Positions 1 to 6,828 of a stretch of DNA of 17,070 nucleotides are shown here, one piece after another. Below the pieces are notes generated by a model. That model was not told the origin of the DNA. It worked only from the letters and a program-made list of their open reading frames with translations, and made no database searches. Source of the stretch: Planctomycetota bacterium (GTDB taxonomy: Bacteria > Planctomycetota > Phycisphaerae > FEN-1346); contig JAPLMO010000142.1 in NCBI GenBank assembly GCA_026386995.1, positions 1 to 17,070 on the forward strand, in the 5' to 3' direction. Positions within the stretch are counted from its first letter, which is position 1; the number at the start of each line of letters is the position of its first letter. The translations under genes and the position numbers were made by a program.

Positions 1-757
1 ATTTCTTTCCGCTGCCGCAGGGGCACGGATCGTTGCGGCCGACACTCGCCGGCGCCTCAAGAGGAACGACCCAATCGTCCGGCGTCTCGTCGATTTCCCG
101 GTACTCGATTGGCGGAGCGCCTGCGCTCCCCAGGCAGAGCCTGATAAGTTCGGCCGCCATTTCGGCATTCTCTTCCCTCGTCATTCCCGACTCGTCCTGC
201 CGGGCCTTGGCCATTTTCTCGATGTAACGGGCCACCTCTTTCATTGCGTCCAGGTCAACCGGAAGCCCCGCGCCGGTTGTCATGATGAAATCCTCGAACA
301 GAATGACCCTGGATGCCAGGGTCCGCCCGACAGCGGCGACCAGGCTGAAATTGACGTCGGCCAGGAAGTATTCGCGGTCCTGGAAGATGTCCAGAACGCG
401 GGTCCCCACGCCCTTCACGACTTCCTCCACCCGGAACAACGAGAAGAACGTCCGGCGCATCGCAGCCAGCAGGACTTCCTCATCCGAGCCCGGCGCCGGC
501 GCCTGCTCGGCCACATAACGGTCCACGGCGTTTTTGCCGTCCTTGAAGCAACCGTGAATAGCGTGATCGAAAAGCACGCACGCCTGGTCCTCGTTGTCGA
601 AGACAAGCGTGCCGCGTACCCAGAGGCCCAGTTTCCTGCCGGCCGCCTCAATGCCCTCTTTGGGAACGTACTCGGGCAGACAATTGTTGAGTTCGCGGCC
701 GAGGCTCCGCATCCGCTTGTACCGGGCCAGAATATCGTCATAGTTTGCCGCGGGCAT
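1..757 (-). CDS. SEC-C motif protein (C-terminus cut by window edge)
   Basis: Open frame of 252 visible codons from an ATG at 757, with no stop before the window edge. It starts MPAANYDDILARYKRM and ends at the edge with NDPCPCGSGKK, the SEC-C zinc-binding motif (CxC followed by GSGKK). The remaining Cys/His ligands would lie just outside. SEC-C is a small metal-binding module found at the end of SecA and many unrelated proteins, so it gives no specific function. The middle (about residues 30-180) is a soluble alpha/beta-looking region I do not recognise. The gene starts 3 bp after the stop of the pRiA4b-like gene, so the two are almost certainly cotranscribed and perhaps translationally coupled. 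A weak Shine-Dalgarno (GGAG) lies inside the end of the upstream gene. The coding call is secure; the function is unknown. Confidence 0.85.
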   Translation of the reverse strand, partial: MPAANYDDILARYKRMRSLGRELNNCLPEYVPKEGIEAAGRKLGLWVRGTLVFDNEDQACVLFDHAIHGCFKDGKNAVDRYVAEQAPAPGSDEEVLLAAMRRTFFSLFRVEEVVKGVGTRVLDIFQDREYFLADVNFSLVAAVGRTLASRVILFEDFIMTTGAGLPVDLDAMKEVARYIEKMAKARQDESGMTREENAEMAAELIRLCLGSAGAPPIEYREIDETPDDWVVPLEAPASVGRNDPCPCGSGKK

Positions 758-760
758 CGC

Positions 761-1303
761 TCACGTCTCCTCGTCATCATCTTCTTCGTCGTCGTCGAGG
801 TCGGGATACTGCGGCGGGCTCTCGCCGACCATGGCCGTAATCCGGGGATACTTGCCGCTGCCGGCCTCCTCGCGTATGGCCACAACGTTGATCTGGTGCC
901 ACCAGTCGTCGCCGAAATCGAACCAGTACACAAACGCCTCGCCCTCCTTCAGTCCGAGGTCGTCGAGGGTCGTGCCGCTCACCGTGCCGGCGGCCTCCGG
1001 GTCGTCAAGCAGTTCGCTGAACATGCCGGCAAGCACATACCGCCTGGCCTTCGGGTCATGCGTCCGCTTGCCGCCCACCTGGAACTCGTACATGTGCCCG
1101 TCAAAGCGGTTATAGGCCTTGAAGATCGCCTCGTGGAGTTGTTCGAGCGTCTGATCGCCGCGAATCAGGATCGTCCGGGCAACGACGGGGTTCGCCTTGA
1201 CGAACGCCTCCGTGACGAAGCCGCTCAGCAGGCCGACCTCCAGTTCATAGATGCGCCGGCTCTTGGCGGCAGGCACCCTGCCCATTCGTTTACGTTCGGC
1301 CAT
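761..1303 (-). CDS. Plasmid pRiA4b ORF-3-like family protein
   Basis: 180-residue protein. The ATG at 1303 is chosen because GGAGG sits 7 nt upstream; the frame extends five codons further to a TTG lying within that same site. Family features are visible: an N-terminal strand-helix segment (RTILIRGDQTLEQLHEAI), then YEFQVGG, and near the C-terminus the hallmark FDFGDDWWH followed by QINVV. These match the pRiA4b ORF-3-like (IS1096 passenger TnpR-like) domain, a small widespread fold of unknown biochemical role often met on plasmids and in accessory regions. The protein ends in a very acidic tail (DLDDDEEDDDEET). It is first in an operon with the SEC-C gene, 3 bp downstream. The family call is confident; no molecular function can be inferred. 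Confidence 0.88.
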   Translation of the reverse strand: MAERKRMGRVPAAKSRRIYELEVGLLSGFVTEAFVKANPVVARTILIRGDQTLEQLHEAIFKAYNRFDGHMYEFQVGGKRTHDPKARRYVLAGMFSELLDDPEAAGTVSGTTLDDLGLKEGEAFVYWFDFGDDWWHQINVVAIREEAGSGKYPRITAMVGESPPQYPDLDDDEEDDDEET

Positions 1304-1329
1304 GTTCCGTCCTCCCAATTTGAGCGGAG

Positions 1330-1359
1330 ATTATAACCAACGGCTACATGAGATGTCAG
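1330..1359 (-). promoter_or_regulatory. Sigma70-type promoter for the pRiA4b-like/SEC-C operon
   Basis: On the minus strand CTGACA (1359-1354) is followed after 18 nt by a perfect TATAAT (1335-1330). The predicted start is near 1323, giving a leader of about 20 nt that carries the GGAGG site. The -35 lies inside a quasi-palindrome (TGTC-A-GACA, 1354-1362). A CGTGTCA half-site lies just upstream at 1374-1380, identical to the arms of the operator-like repeat at 1763-1781. The promoter is read directly from the sequence; regulation by the nearby XRE protein is inference. Confidence 0.65.
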
Positions 1360-1496
1360 ACACTTTTTTTCAGCGTGTCACCCGCACCAGGTACCACGTC
1401 GTTGCCGGATTGCCGAGGGGGAGCAACCAGAAGTAATGCAGCCCTTATCCCGCGCGGCGAGGGCATCAGCCCGGCGGATGGAAGACTTGGGACATC

Positions 1497-1736
1497 CTAC
1501 AGCCTCATCGCCCTTTTGAACGCTTCGAGCGGATCGACGCCGCATGCCTTGGCCCATCGGATGAACTCAGTCACATCGACTCGACGGTTGGCTACCTCGC
1601 AGTTATGAATCCAGGACTGCGGTTTTTCCACCTTAGACCCGAGTTGCCGTTGAGTCATCCCCGCCTCTTTACGCATGGTGCGCAGAAGAATCGGAAGTGG
1701 AAGGTACTGCGGGTCGTGTTGGGCCTTCGGTGCCAT
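1497..1736 (-). CDS. Small XRE-family helix-turn-helix regulator
   Basis: 79-residue protein that is almost entirely one HTH_XRE domain: LPILLRTMRKEAGMTQRQLG gives helices 1-2, SKVEKPQSWIHNCEVANRRV gives the recognition helix and following turn, and the tail continues DVTEFIRWAKACGVDPLEAF. It is expected to bind DNA as a dimer and repress nearby promoters, most simply its own. No clear Shine-Dalgarno precedes the ATG. Instead TATGAT at 1748-1743 lies 6 nt from the start codon, the spacing expected of a leaderless transcript. A 7-bp-arm inverted repeat lies in its upstream region. It could also be an antitoxin-like or phage-type regulator, but no toxin partner is adjacent on this strand. Confidence 0.85.
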   Translation of the reverse strand: MAPKAQHDPQYLPLPILLRTMRKEAGMTQRQLGSKVEKPQSWIHNCEVANRRVDVTEFIRWAKACGVDPLEAFKRAMRL

Positions 1737-1742
1737 GCCAAA

Positions 1743-1791
1743 ATCATAAGCAACTGGCCTCTTGACACGAGTTCCGTGTCAGGCGTAAAAT
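1743..1791. promoter_or_regulatory. Divergent promoter region with 7-bp-arm operator-like palindrome
   Basis: The plus strand has TTGACA (1762-1767), 18 nt, then TAAAAT (1786-1791), a strong promoter match directed toward the lipoprotein gene. The minus strand has TATGAT (1748-1743), placed to start an almost leaderless XRE message, although its -35 is poor. A perfect inverted repeat, TGACACG (1763-1769), AGTTC, CGTGTCA (1775-1781), covers the plus -35 and spacer and the minus -35 region. One dimer bound here could control both directions. Downstream of the plus promoter a well-spaced GAGGAG precedes a 9-codon frame (1855-1884, MATADGCRQ) that could be a leader peptide or chance. Confidence 0.6.
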
Positions 1792-1909
1792 CGCCATCGA
1801 AGAGTCTGGGACACCGGGAATGGGCTTGCCGAAACGCCAAGAGGAGTCAGGATCATGGCAACTGCTGATGGCTGTCGCCAGTAGGGAGTCATCTGGAAAA
1901 CGTCAGGTT

Positions 1910-2026
1910 ATGGGGCTTGCAATGACCACTCGCTTTTGCGGTTTCGTTGCCTGGGCTGCGATCCTGGGCTTGGGTCTTGGAGCCGTGGTGAGGCCGCCTG
2001 ATCTACACTTGGGACCGTCTTTGTGA
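1910..2026 (+). CDS. Possible small membrane peptide upstream of the lipoprotein
   Basis: Frame of 38 codons with a hydrophobic stretch (FCGFVAWAAILGLGLGAVV) that could span the membrane. Its TGA abuts the AGGAGG of the lipoprotein gene 12 bp downstream, so translational coupling is possible. The initiation signal is weak: there is little in front of ATG 1910, and only GGGG 6 nt in front of an alternative ATG at 1922. The frame stays open upstream to 1820 without a better start. I recognise no family. It could equally be a non-coding leader. Confidence 0.3.
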   Translation: MGLAMTTRFCGFVAWAAILGLGLGAVVRPPDLHLGPSL

Positions 2027-2037
2027 AGGAGGCTGCC

Positions 2038-2769
2038 ATGAGGCTGTTTCTGGCCGTAATCGGCGTGTGCCTGGTTATGTGGGGCTGTGATAAGAAGGCC
2101 AAGGACCAGACACAGGGGATGGCAGACGTGGAAATCTGGAAGGGTCTATATGCCAGGGAAAAGGCCGACAAAGAAAAATTACAGTCGTCATTTGATGCCG
2201 AGAGGGCCGCTAATGCGAACTTGGAAAAGAAACTACAACCGGTTCAAGACCAGGCCGACCGCCTGAAGATCCAGTTGCTAACTGAGCGAACCGCCGCCGC
2301 ACGGGAAATCGCTAGACTGAAGAGCGAACTGGGTGGGGCCAAGAGCGCTGCGATTGCCCTGGCAGATCTGGCGGAAAGCGGCACGTCGGCGAAATCGCCA
2401 GTCAACGGCAAGCCCGCGCCGGCGTCGGCGACAGACATCGCCAACGCCGAGAAAGCAATCGCCGATCTTGAAGACCGTTTGGCCGAATTGCAAGGGAAGG
2501 TAGGGCTGGCGAGAAACAAGGTCGCTAACTTTCAGAAGGCTCCGGTTAGCGTACCACTGTCTCCTCCGGACGGGCACGGTTCGGACAAGTATCATTATTG
2601 GGGTTACACCTCGGGCGATTTCTCCAGCGAATTCCATAAGCAGGAGGCCATCCGCGAGGCGAGAGGGGAACTCGTGCCCCTTGAGATTGAATTCAAAAAG
2701 ACCCAAGATGCTTTGGCAAAGGCGAAACTGAACCTAGCCAAGATGAAGGCGACTGGAAAAATAAAGTAG
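2038..2769 (+). CDS. Predicted coiled-coil lipoprotein, unknown function
   Basis: 243 residues from an ATG with AGGAGG 5 nt upstream; an in-frame GTG 15 nt earlier lies within that site and is not used. The N-terminus MRLFLAVIGVCLVMWGC is a short type II signal peptide ending in a lipidation candidate Cys17; the residues before it (MWG) are a weak lipobox. After this comes a long charged helix (about residues 28-100, with AREKADKEKLQ and DQADRLKIQL), a Pro/Ala/Ser linker, a second helix (about 133-168), a Pro/Gly/Tyr-rich segment (about 172-195) and a Lys/Glu-rich C-terminal helix. This resembles periplasmic coiled-coil spacers but matches no family I can name. It is probably transcribed from the plus promoter at 1762-1791. 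Confidence 0.75.
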   Translation: MRLFLAVIGVCLVMWGCDKKAKDQTQGMADVEIWKGLYAREKADKEKLQSSFDAERAANANLEKKLQPVQDQADRLKIQLLTERTAAAREIARLKSELGGAKSAAIALADLAESGTSAKSPVNGKPAPASATDIANAEKAIADLEDRLAELQGKVGLARNKVANFQKAPVSVPLSPPDGHGSDKYHYWGYTSGDFSSEFHKQEAIREARGELVPLEIEFKKTQDALAKAKLNLAKMKATGKIK

Positions 2770-2813
2770 CCGAACATGTCCATTGGGGAGAAATGATTGG
2801 CCAGGTTCATTAA

Positions 2814-2945
2814 GGACACACGAATCGGAGCAATATGGCCGGCCGCTATCGGCTGCGCACGGGCGATTACCGGCTGCAATTTCGCGTGCAAGGCCTGACG
2901 GTGATCGTGGAGAAGATCGGACACCGCAACAGGTTCTATGAGTGA
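2814..2945 (+). pseudogene. C-terminal stump of a RelE/ParE-superfamily toxin
   Basis: From ATG 2835 the frame reads MAGRYRLRTGDYRLQFRV and, further on, IVEKIGHRNRFYE before TGA 2943-2945. This is the diagnostic C-terminal half of RelE-type mRNA interferases (RxRxGDYR, then GHRxxFYE; the second Arg and the Tyr correspond to the catalytic region). A full toxin has about 80-95 residues. Here only about 36-43 remain, because an in-frame TAA at 2811-2813 closes the frame and no N-terminal half is visible in the other plus frames. CGGAG lies 4 nt before the ATG, so a truncated peptide could be made but should be inactive. The end overlaps an in-frame ATG (2938) of the antitoxin, a typical toxin-antitoxin arrangement. 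Confidence 0.72.
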
Positions 2946-2955
2946 GGGTAACCCC

Positions 2956-3303
2956 ATGACCGTAAAGATTCTCGAACTGGCCGGCAAGCGATACGCGATC
3001 CTGCCGGAGAAAGTTTTTAAGCGTCTGGCGGCCCAGGCCGGCGAGGGCGGCTGGCCGAAGATTCCCAGGCCCGATGCCCAGGGCGAATACCCCGCCGTCG
3101 AGTATGCCCGCGCATCGCTGGCCCGCAAGATCATCAAGTCCCGGCGCGCCGCGGGGCTTTCGCAGGCTGAACTTGCCCGCCGCGCCGGGATTCGCCCCGA
3201 AACACTGAATCGGATTGAAAAGGGAAGAACGACCCCCGATGTGGCTACGATTGCCAAGATCGATCGCGCCTTGGAAACGGCCCCCGGTAACGACGAAACA
3301 TAG
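2956..3303 (+). CDS. XRE-family antitoxin of a HigBA/RelBE-like system
   Basis: 115 residues from ATG 2956, preceded by GAGG 8 nt upstream; an in-frame ATG at 2938 overlaps the toxin stop and is an alternative. The N-terminal part (ILELAGKRYAILPEKVFKRL) is the short region typical of antitoxins with a C-terminal HTH. The HTH_XRE domain occupies about residues 53-105: LARKIIKSRRAAGLSQAELA, RRAGIRPETLNRIEKG, then TTPDVATIAKIDRAL. It would neutralise the upstream RelE-type toxin and repress the operon. With the toxin truncated, it is an orphan antitoxin that may act only as a regulator or protect against a related toxin elsewhere. The TAG stop is the first three bases of the adjoining inverted-repeat element. 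Confidence 0.85.
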   Translation: MTVKILELAGKRYAILPEKVFKRLAAQAGEGGWPKIPRPDAQGEYPAVEYARASLARKIIKSRRAAGLSQAELARRAGIRPETLNRIEKGRTTPDVATIAKIDRALETAPGNDET

Positions 3304-3437
3304 AGCAGTTCACGCTTGCTTGTAGCACTTCGCGCGGCGGGCAGTCCTGCCCGCCGCGCGGAATGTCGACAGGCGGCGCGGTGGGCAAGACTGCCCACCG
3401 CGCACACACTCGCTACAGTCAAGCGTGAACTGCTATA
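3301..3437. repeat. 137-bp MITE/REP-like element: outer inverted repeat with two inner hairpins
   Basis: The outer arms are 3301-3326 and 3412-3437 (left arm begins TAGAGCAGTTCACGCTTG); they pair at 23 of 26 positions. Inside are two strong hairpins: CGCGCGGCGGGCAG with its complement around a 2-nt loop (3331-3360), and GCGCGGTGGGCA with its complement around AGAC (3376-3403). The whole can fold as a three-stem cruciform in DNA or RNA. No transposase is encoded and no clear target duplication flanks it, so it would be a non-autonomous miniature element or REP/BIME-type repeat. It may also terminate transcription between the convergent antitoxin and nuclease-like genes. Confidence 0.8.
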
Positions 3438-3485
3438 GCCCGCGGCAAAGGAAAAGGTGCCTGACACGTTTTTTCGTCGGCATCA

Positions 3486-4691
3486 CTATATGCCGTCCAG
3501 TTCGACTATCTGGACGTCAAACATCTGAGCGATAGCCTTGTGATCTTCGCGGAGATTGACTGCGCCCGGCCCTCGAAGCTGCGGAAATACAACTGCGGCC
3601 TGACAGTTCCGGGGTTCAAGGTCGAATTTTTCAAACCAGAAATAAAGGTCTTTCGCTGAACGCACAAAGTGCCGGTACAGGACGGCCTGGGTAATGCCAT
3701 GTCGGTAGTATTCACCCTGCCCACCTGAACTCTCCTTGAGTTCCAGTACCCAGGGCTTCTTCCCGATCTTGCCCAGAACGTCTATGTACCGGGGCCGGTT
3801 GCCAACTGACCACAAGGTGGGGAACTGGAAGGGCGGGCGGTCCTGAGGTATCACTGGCTCAACCAATCCGATCCCCTTGATAATTACCGGCGTGACTTTG
3901 CGCAGGATTCGCGATTCCAAATAGTGTTCGCGTTCAACACCGCCAAGGCCACAATCACACTGCCTGTCTACCGCCAACTTTTCGACTAACTGGACGGCCT
4001 CCTGAATTTGGCCCTCCCCGAAGCCCCTCTCCTCCTCTCCATCAGCAAGTTTAGCCAGGCAAATGAATCTTTGCCGCGCCTTGCTCACATTGCCTGTGAT
4101 CCCGGGCTTCCCGACACTGAAGACGATCTTGCTGACTTTGGGTGCGAGTTTGCATACTTCAAGGCCTTCTACTCTGCCCGAGAAGCCTTTTTCCGTAACG
4201 TTGCGATACCATCTGAATGAGGGAGCATTACACTTAGCAAGATTCTCGAGCTCTTTCGCCAGTTCCGGAAGCGGTTCTTTCTCACGCATTAACAGATCAT
4301 CTTTCCACTTGGAATTCTTGACGGCAAAATCCGGAACTACCAGGTCGGCCGGCTTGTCATCCTTCATTACCCGGAGATTCTTTGGCTCGCCTTCGTTGAG
4401 GTAGAAAAAAAGTGTGGAGATGGCGTCCTCAACCAACTGGTCGTTCTCCCCTCCGCTATAGAAACGAAACGTCAACTCCTGGTTCTCCTTGCCAACCTGC
4501 CTTCGCCAATGCAGGGCATCCACAAAGGCGTCAATCTGCTCTTCCGGCGTCCGGTCGTTACCCACCGCAACCAAGTTTTGGCGCGGCACTCGGATCACGT
4601 AGCCGGCGATGCTGTGTTCTTTGTCGTGGGTATTCAGTTCATCTTGGGCGAATTGCCCCTTCAGGTAATCGGTGCTGTCGTTCTTACTCAT
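3486..4691 (-). CDS. Uncharacterised protein with PD-(D/E)XK nuclease-like C-terminal domain
   Basis: 401 residues; the ATG at 4691 is supported by GAGGAG 7 nt upstream. I recognise no family for the N-terminal two thirds. Residues about 250-345 read like a PD-(D/E)XK nuclease core: a helix with E259 (HYLESRILRK), a strand with D304 (RYIDVLGKIG), the ExK signature E317-L-K319 (WVLELKES), then a helix with Q335xxxY339 (GITQAVLYRHF), as in RecB/Cas4-type nucleases. The motif order and spacing fit, so a metal-dependent DNase or DNA-binding derivative is likely. The domain call comes from motifs only. The gene lies 25 bp after an RNase J-like MBL gene and probably shares its transcript, suggesting a two-component nucleic-acid-processing or defence module. 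Cys pairs are sparse and no transmembrane helix is seen. Confidence 0.72.
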   Translation of the reverse strand: MSKNDSTDYLKGQFAQDELNTHDKEHSIAGYVIRVPRQNLVAVGNDRTPEEQIDAFVDALHWRRQVGKENQELTFRFYSGGENDQLVEDAISTLFFYLNEGEPKNLRVMKDDKPADLVVPDFAVKNSKWKDDLLMREKEPLPELAKELENLAKCNAPSFRWYRNVTEKGFSGRVEGLEVCKLAPKVSKIVFSVGKPGITGNVSKARQRFICLAKLADGEEERGFGEGQIQEAVQLVEKLAVDRQCDCGLGGVEREHYLESRILRKVTPVIIKGIGLVEPVIPQDRPPFQFPTLWSVGNRPRYIDVLGKIGKKPWVLELKESSGGQGEYYRHGITQAVLYRHFVRSAKDLYFWFEKFDLEPRNCQAAVVFPQLRGPGAVNLREDHKAIAQMFDVQIVELDGI

Positions 4692-4716
4692 GTTCTGACT
4701 CCTCTAGTGATTCCCT

Positions 4717-5964
4717 TTAGACTGTCCACCACTGTCCGTCTTCCTTTTGTTCCACGTTGTCGAAGTACTGCCCGTACTGTCCAGGCTCGAACGAGTGAAT
4801 CGGCACCAGCATCCTTGGCGCCAGCGCCTTCGCCAACCGCTTCAGATCCTTGATCGGCGCATGTCCGGAAGTGTGACAGTGGGTCATCGGAATGCCGTGT
4901 TGCTCAAGCCAGGCCAGGAAGCGCTGCTGGTAGTCCTCCTTGAGGTAGCCGCCCCAGAGCGAGTAGATCATCCGGGCGTCGGCGAGGCATTCCGCTTTTT
5001 CCAGGTCCTTTTTCATCGACGGCCGGATCAGCATCACCGATTTCCCCGCTTCGTCGGCGAGGTTCTCGGGGTAGATACGCGCTGTCTTGAAGGACGCCGC
5101 CAGGTCGAACAGTTTCTTACGCCTGATTGTCTGCTTCTGCGTCCACGGCAGGAAGACGCGGAAGCCGGCAAACTTCAACCCCGGCTGCGGTAACTTGGGG
5201 TTGCCAATGGCCCGCAGGACGCTGGCCGTATACATGTCCACGATGAGTTGCTTCTTCACGTGGCGGGCCGCGCGGTAGATCGTGACGAGCCGGTCGATGT
5301 TCTGGCCGGAGCACCAGACCAGCGACAGCCCCTTGGCCTCGGCGAAGAGTTGCTCGAAACGCTTCTCCAGTTCCGCCTCTGTCGGATACTCGTTATCCTC
5401 GCCGGTCCGGCCAATCGTGGAGCCTTCCATCAGCAGGACATCGACATTCTTTGGCGGATGGGCCACCAGGCGCTCGAACAGTTTGCCCTTTCGGCCGTGG
5501 GCGCGGAGGTCGCCGGAGTAAAACAGCCGCCGGCCGCCCGCCTCCACCAGGATGGCGTAAGCGTCATAGGCGGAGTGGTCCATCAGGAACGGCGTGATCG
5601 TGAACGGTCCCATCGCTATCGGCGTGCGGTCCTGCAAGGGAACGGTGTTGCCCAGGCGTATCTCACCGGGGACAAACACACTGGCCGCCTTCAGGATCTT
5701 CTCTGCCGCAGACCCGATCAGGATCGGCGCTGCGGGCGGGAGTTTGTAGGCCAGCCCGTAATGGTCCAGATGCGGATGCGAGATCACCACCCCCAGTAGC
5801 GCCGGGTCGGCCTCCGCGAATCCCGTCGCCGGCGGCAGCGGCTCGTCGGCCGCCTCGGCGTCCAGCGGCAGGCCGATGTCGAGGACGATCCTCTTGCCCT
5901 GCGCCTCGATCTCGACGCACGTGCCTCCGATTTCGTGGGTCCCTCTGTGAATGCAGACGCGCAT
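4717..5964 (-). CDS. RNase J-like MBL/beta-CASP hydrolase
   Basis: 415 residues from ATG 5964 with GGAG 6 nt upstream. The metallo-beta-lactamase core is complete: the N-terminal GTHEIGGTCVEIEAQGKRIV strand pair, D29 in the LDIGLPL turn, motif HPHLDH (H63, H65, D67, H68), H130 in MDHSAYDAY and D152 in YSGDLRAHG. The EGST segment (180-183) and C-terminal HTSGHA (364-369) with VPIHS (H390) are beta-CASP/RNase J signatures. It should therefore bind two zinc ions and act as a nuclease, on RNA in the closest characterised relatives. It is shorter than RNase J (usually about 550 residues) and lacks that family's C-terminal domain, so it is probably a specialised paralogue. The nuclease-like gene follows 25 bp downstream; two membrane-protein genes lie upstream on the same strand. 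Confidence 0.88.
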   Translation of the reverse strand: MRVCIHRGTHEIGGTCVEIEAQGKRIVLDIGLPLDAEAADEPLPPATGFAEADPALLGVVISHPHLDHYGLAYKLPPAAPILIGSAAEKILKAASVFVPGEIRLGNTVPLQDRTPIAMGPFTITPFLMDHSAYDAYAILVEAGGRRLFYSGDLRAHGRKGKLFERLVAHPPKNVDVLLMEGSTIGRTGEDNEYPTEAELEKRFEQLFAEAKGLSLVWCSGQNIDRLVTIYRAARHVKKQLIVDMYTASVLRAIGNPKLPQPGLKFAGFRVFLPWTQKQTIRRKKLFDLAASFKTARIYPENLADEAGKSVMLIRPSMKKDLEKAECLADARMIYSLWGGYLKEDYQQRFLAWLEQHGIPMTHCHTSGHAPIKDLKRLAKALAPRMLVPIHSFEPGQYGQYFDNVEQKEDGQWWTV

Positions 5965-6003
5965 CGTTGACTCCGTGTTGCCGGTCCGATGTCAGTCAAC
6001 AGC

Positions 6004-6022
6004 GTGGGTGCGGAGCACCCAC
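6004..6022. repeat. GC-rich palindromic intergenic repeat supplying a stop codon
   Basis: GTGGGTGC and its complement flank a 3-nt loop (8-bp perfect stem). Read on the minus strand, the unit extends to TAGGGTGGGTGC, and that TAG (6026-6024) is the stop codon of the upstream membrane-protein gene. There is no T-tract after the stem, so it is a poor classical terminator. It lies between two same-strand genes. Confidence 0.6.
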
Positions 6023-6023
6023 C

Positions 6024-6767
6024 CTACATGACGGTCGCCGACGGGTGCTCCTGTAGCGGTTGCGTCCGCACGATGACCGAGTAGATGAACGGGTACGCGT
6101 GCTGAAGGTGCCGACAGTAGCGGAGCCACTCGGCGGTCAAGTGGCCGCAGACGCGCTTGACGTCGCCGACGAGGTGCTCGCGGTCGGACTCAGGCAGGCC
6201 CTCCAGCGTCGGGCGGGCCGCGAGTTCCTCCGCGAGGTGCGAGATTGACCACAGAAGGTCCGTGAACCGCTCGTGCTCCAGCAAATTCGGGTTCGCGAGG
6301 AGCAGCACGATCAGGTCGCGTTTGGCGGCAAGGGCATCGCGGAGGGCCGCAAGGTCCAGCCGCGCGGGGTCCACCTGCCACGGCGTTTCGGCGGCGTACG
6401 CCAGGGCGCGGCGGAAGTCTTCGGCCTTCCAGTCGGCTCGCACGCCGAGCATGCGGCTCACCTCGTCGCGGTTCGCCAGGCCGCGCGCAAGGTCGCCCAG
6501 CAGGCGCGTGCCCAGTTCGGTGAAGAACACGCCGATCACCATGTTCATCTTGTGCAATCGCTGGCGGCGATCGCGCCGGGCCAGCAACCCCTCGATGATG
6601 ATGCCCACCAGCAGGACCTGGATCGGCAGGAAGGCCATGTCGAGGAGGGTATAGAAGACCATTTCGCGGACATTTTCGAAGAGCACGTAGATCACGGCGT
6701 ACGTGGCCGCCGAGGCCGCCACCAGGGCAATCGCCAGCACAAGGAGGCCGCCGTAACGTTTCAGCAT
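6024..6767 (-). CDS. Uncharacterised membrane protein with two N-terminal helices
   Basis: 247 residues. The open frame reaches 6854, but ATG 6767 (MLKRYGGLLVL) is chosen because GGGAG lies 6 nt upstream and the upstream part is Arg-rich, low-complexity shadow sequence that includes intergenic repeats. Residues about 7-30 (LLVLAIALVAASAATYAVIY) and 36-62 (MVFYTLLDMAFLPIQVLLVG) are transmembrane helices. The positively charged flanks (MLKR, ARRDRRQR) predict a hairpin with both ends in the cytoplasm. The remaining 185 residues are soluble and mostly helical, Leu/Ala/Arg-rich, with no catalytic motif I recognise. It sits between a MarC-family gene and the MBL gene, all on the minus strand. Confidence 0.75.
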   Translation of the reverse strand: MLKRYGGLLVLAIALVAASAATYAVIYVLFENVREMVFYTLLDMAFLPIQVLLVGIIIEGLLARRDRRQRLHKMNMVIGVFFTELGTRLLGDLARGLANRDEVSRMLGVRADWKAEDFRRALAYAAETPWQVDPARLDLAALRDALAAKRDLIVLLLANPNLLEHERFTDLLWSISHLAEELAARPTLEGLPESDREHLVGDVKRVCGHLTAEWLRYCRHLQHAYPFIYSVIVRTQPLQEHPSATVM

Positions 6768-6808
6768 GAACGACTCCCGGGCAGTACGCACTTGCCATAC
6801 GCGTGTAC

Positions 6809-6828
6809 CCCGCGGCTCCCGCCGCGGG
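6809..6828. repeat. 8-bp-stem GC palindrome
   Basis: CCCGCGGC and its complement flank TCCC. It lies in the 112-bp gap between the MarC-like gene and the membrane-protein gene. It has no T-tract and could be a dispersed repeat or an mRNA-processing hairpin. Confidence 0.5.

Noticed and set aside
554..1336. Plus-strand 260-codon open frame
   Set aside because: Antisense to the SEC-C and pRiA4b genes, which have family motifs and ribosome binding sites; typical GC-rich shadow.
3451..3480. GGTGCCTGACACG followed by a T-run as a promoter or terminator
   Set aside because: No matching -10 at a usable distance and only a 3-bp potential stem; it carries the TGACACG heptamer but alone, so the likeness to the XRE operator may be chance.
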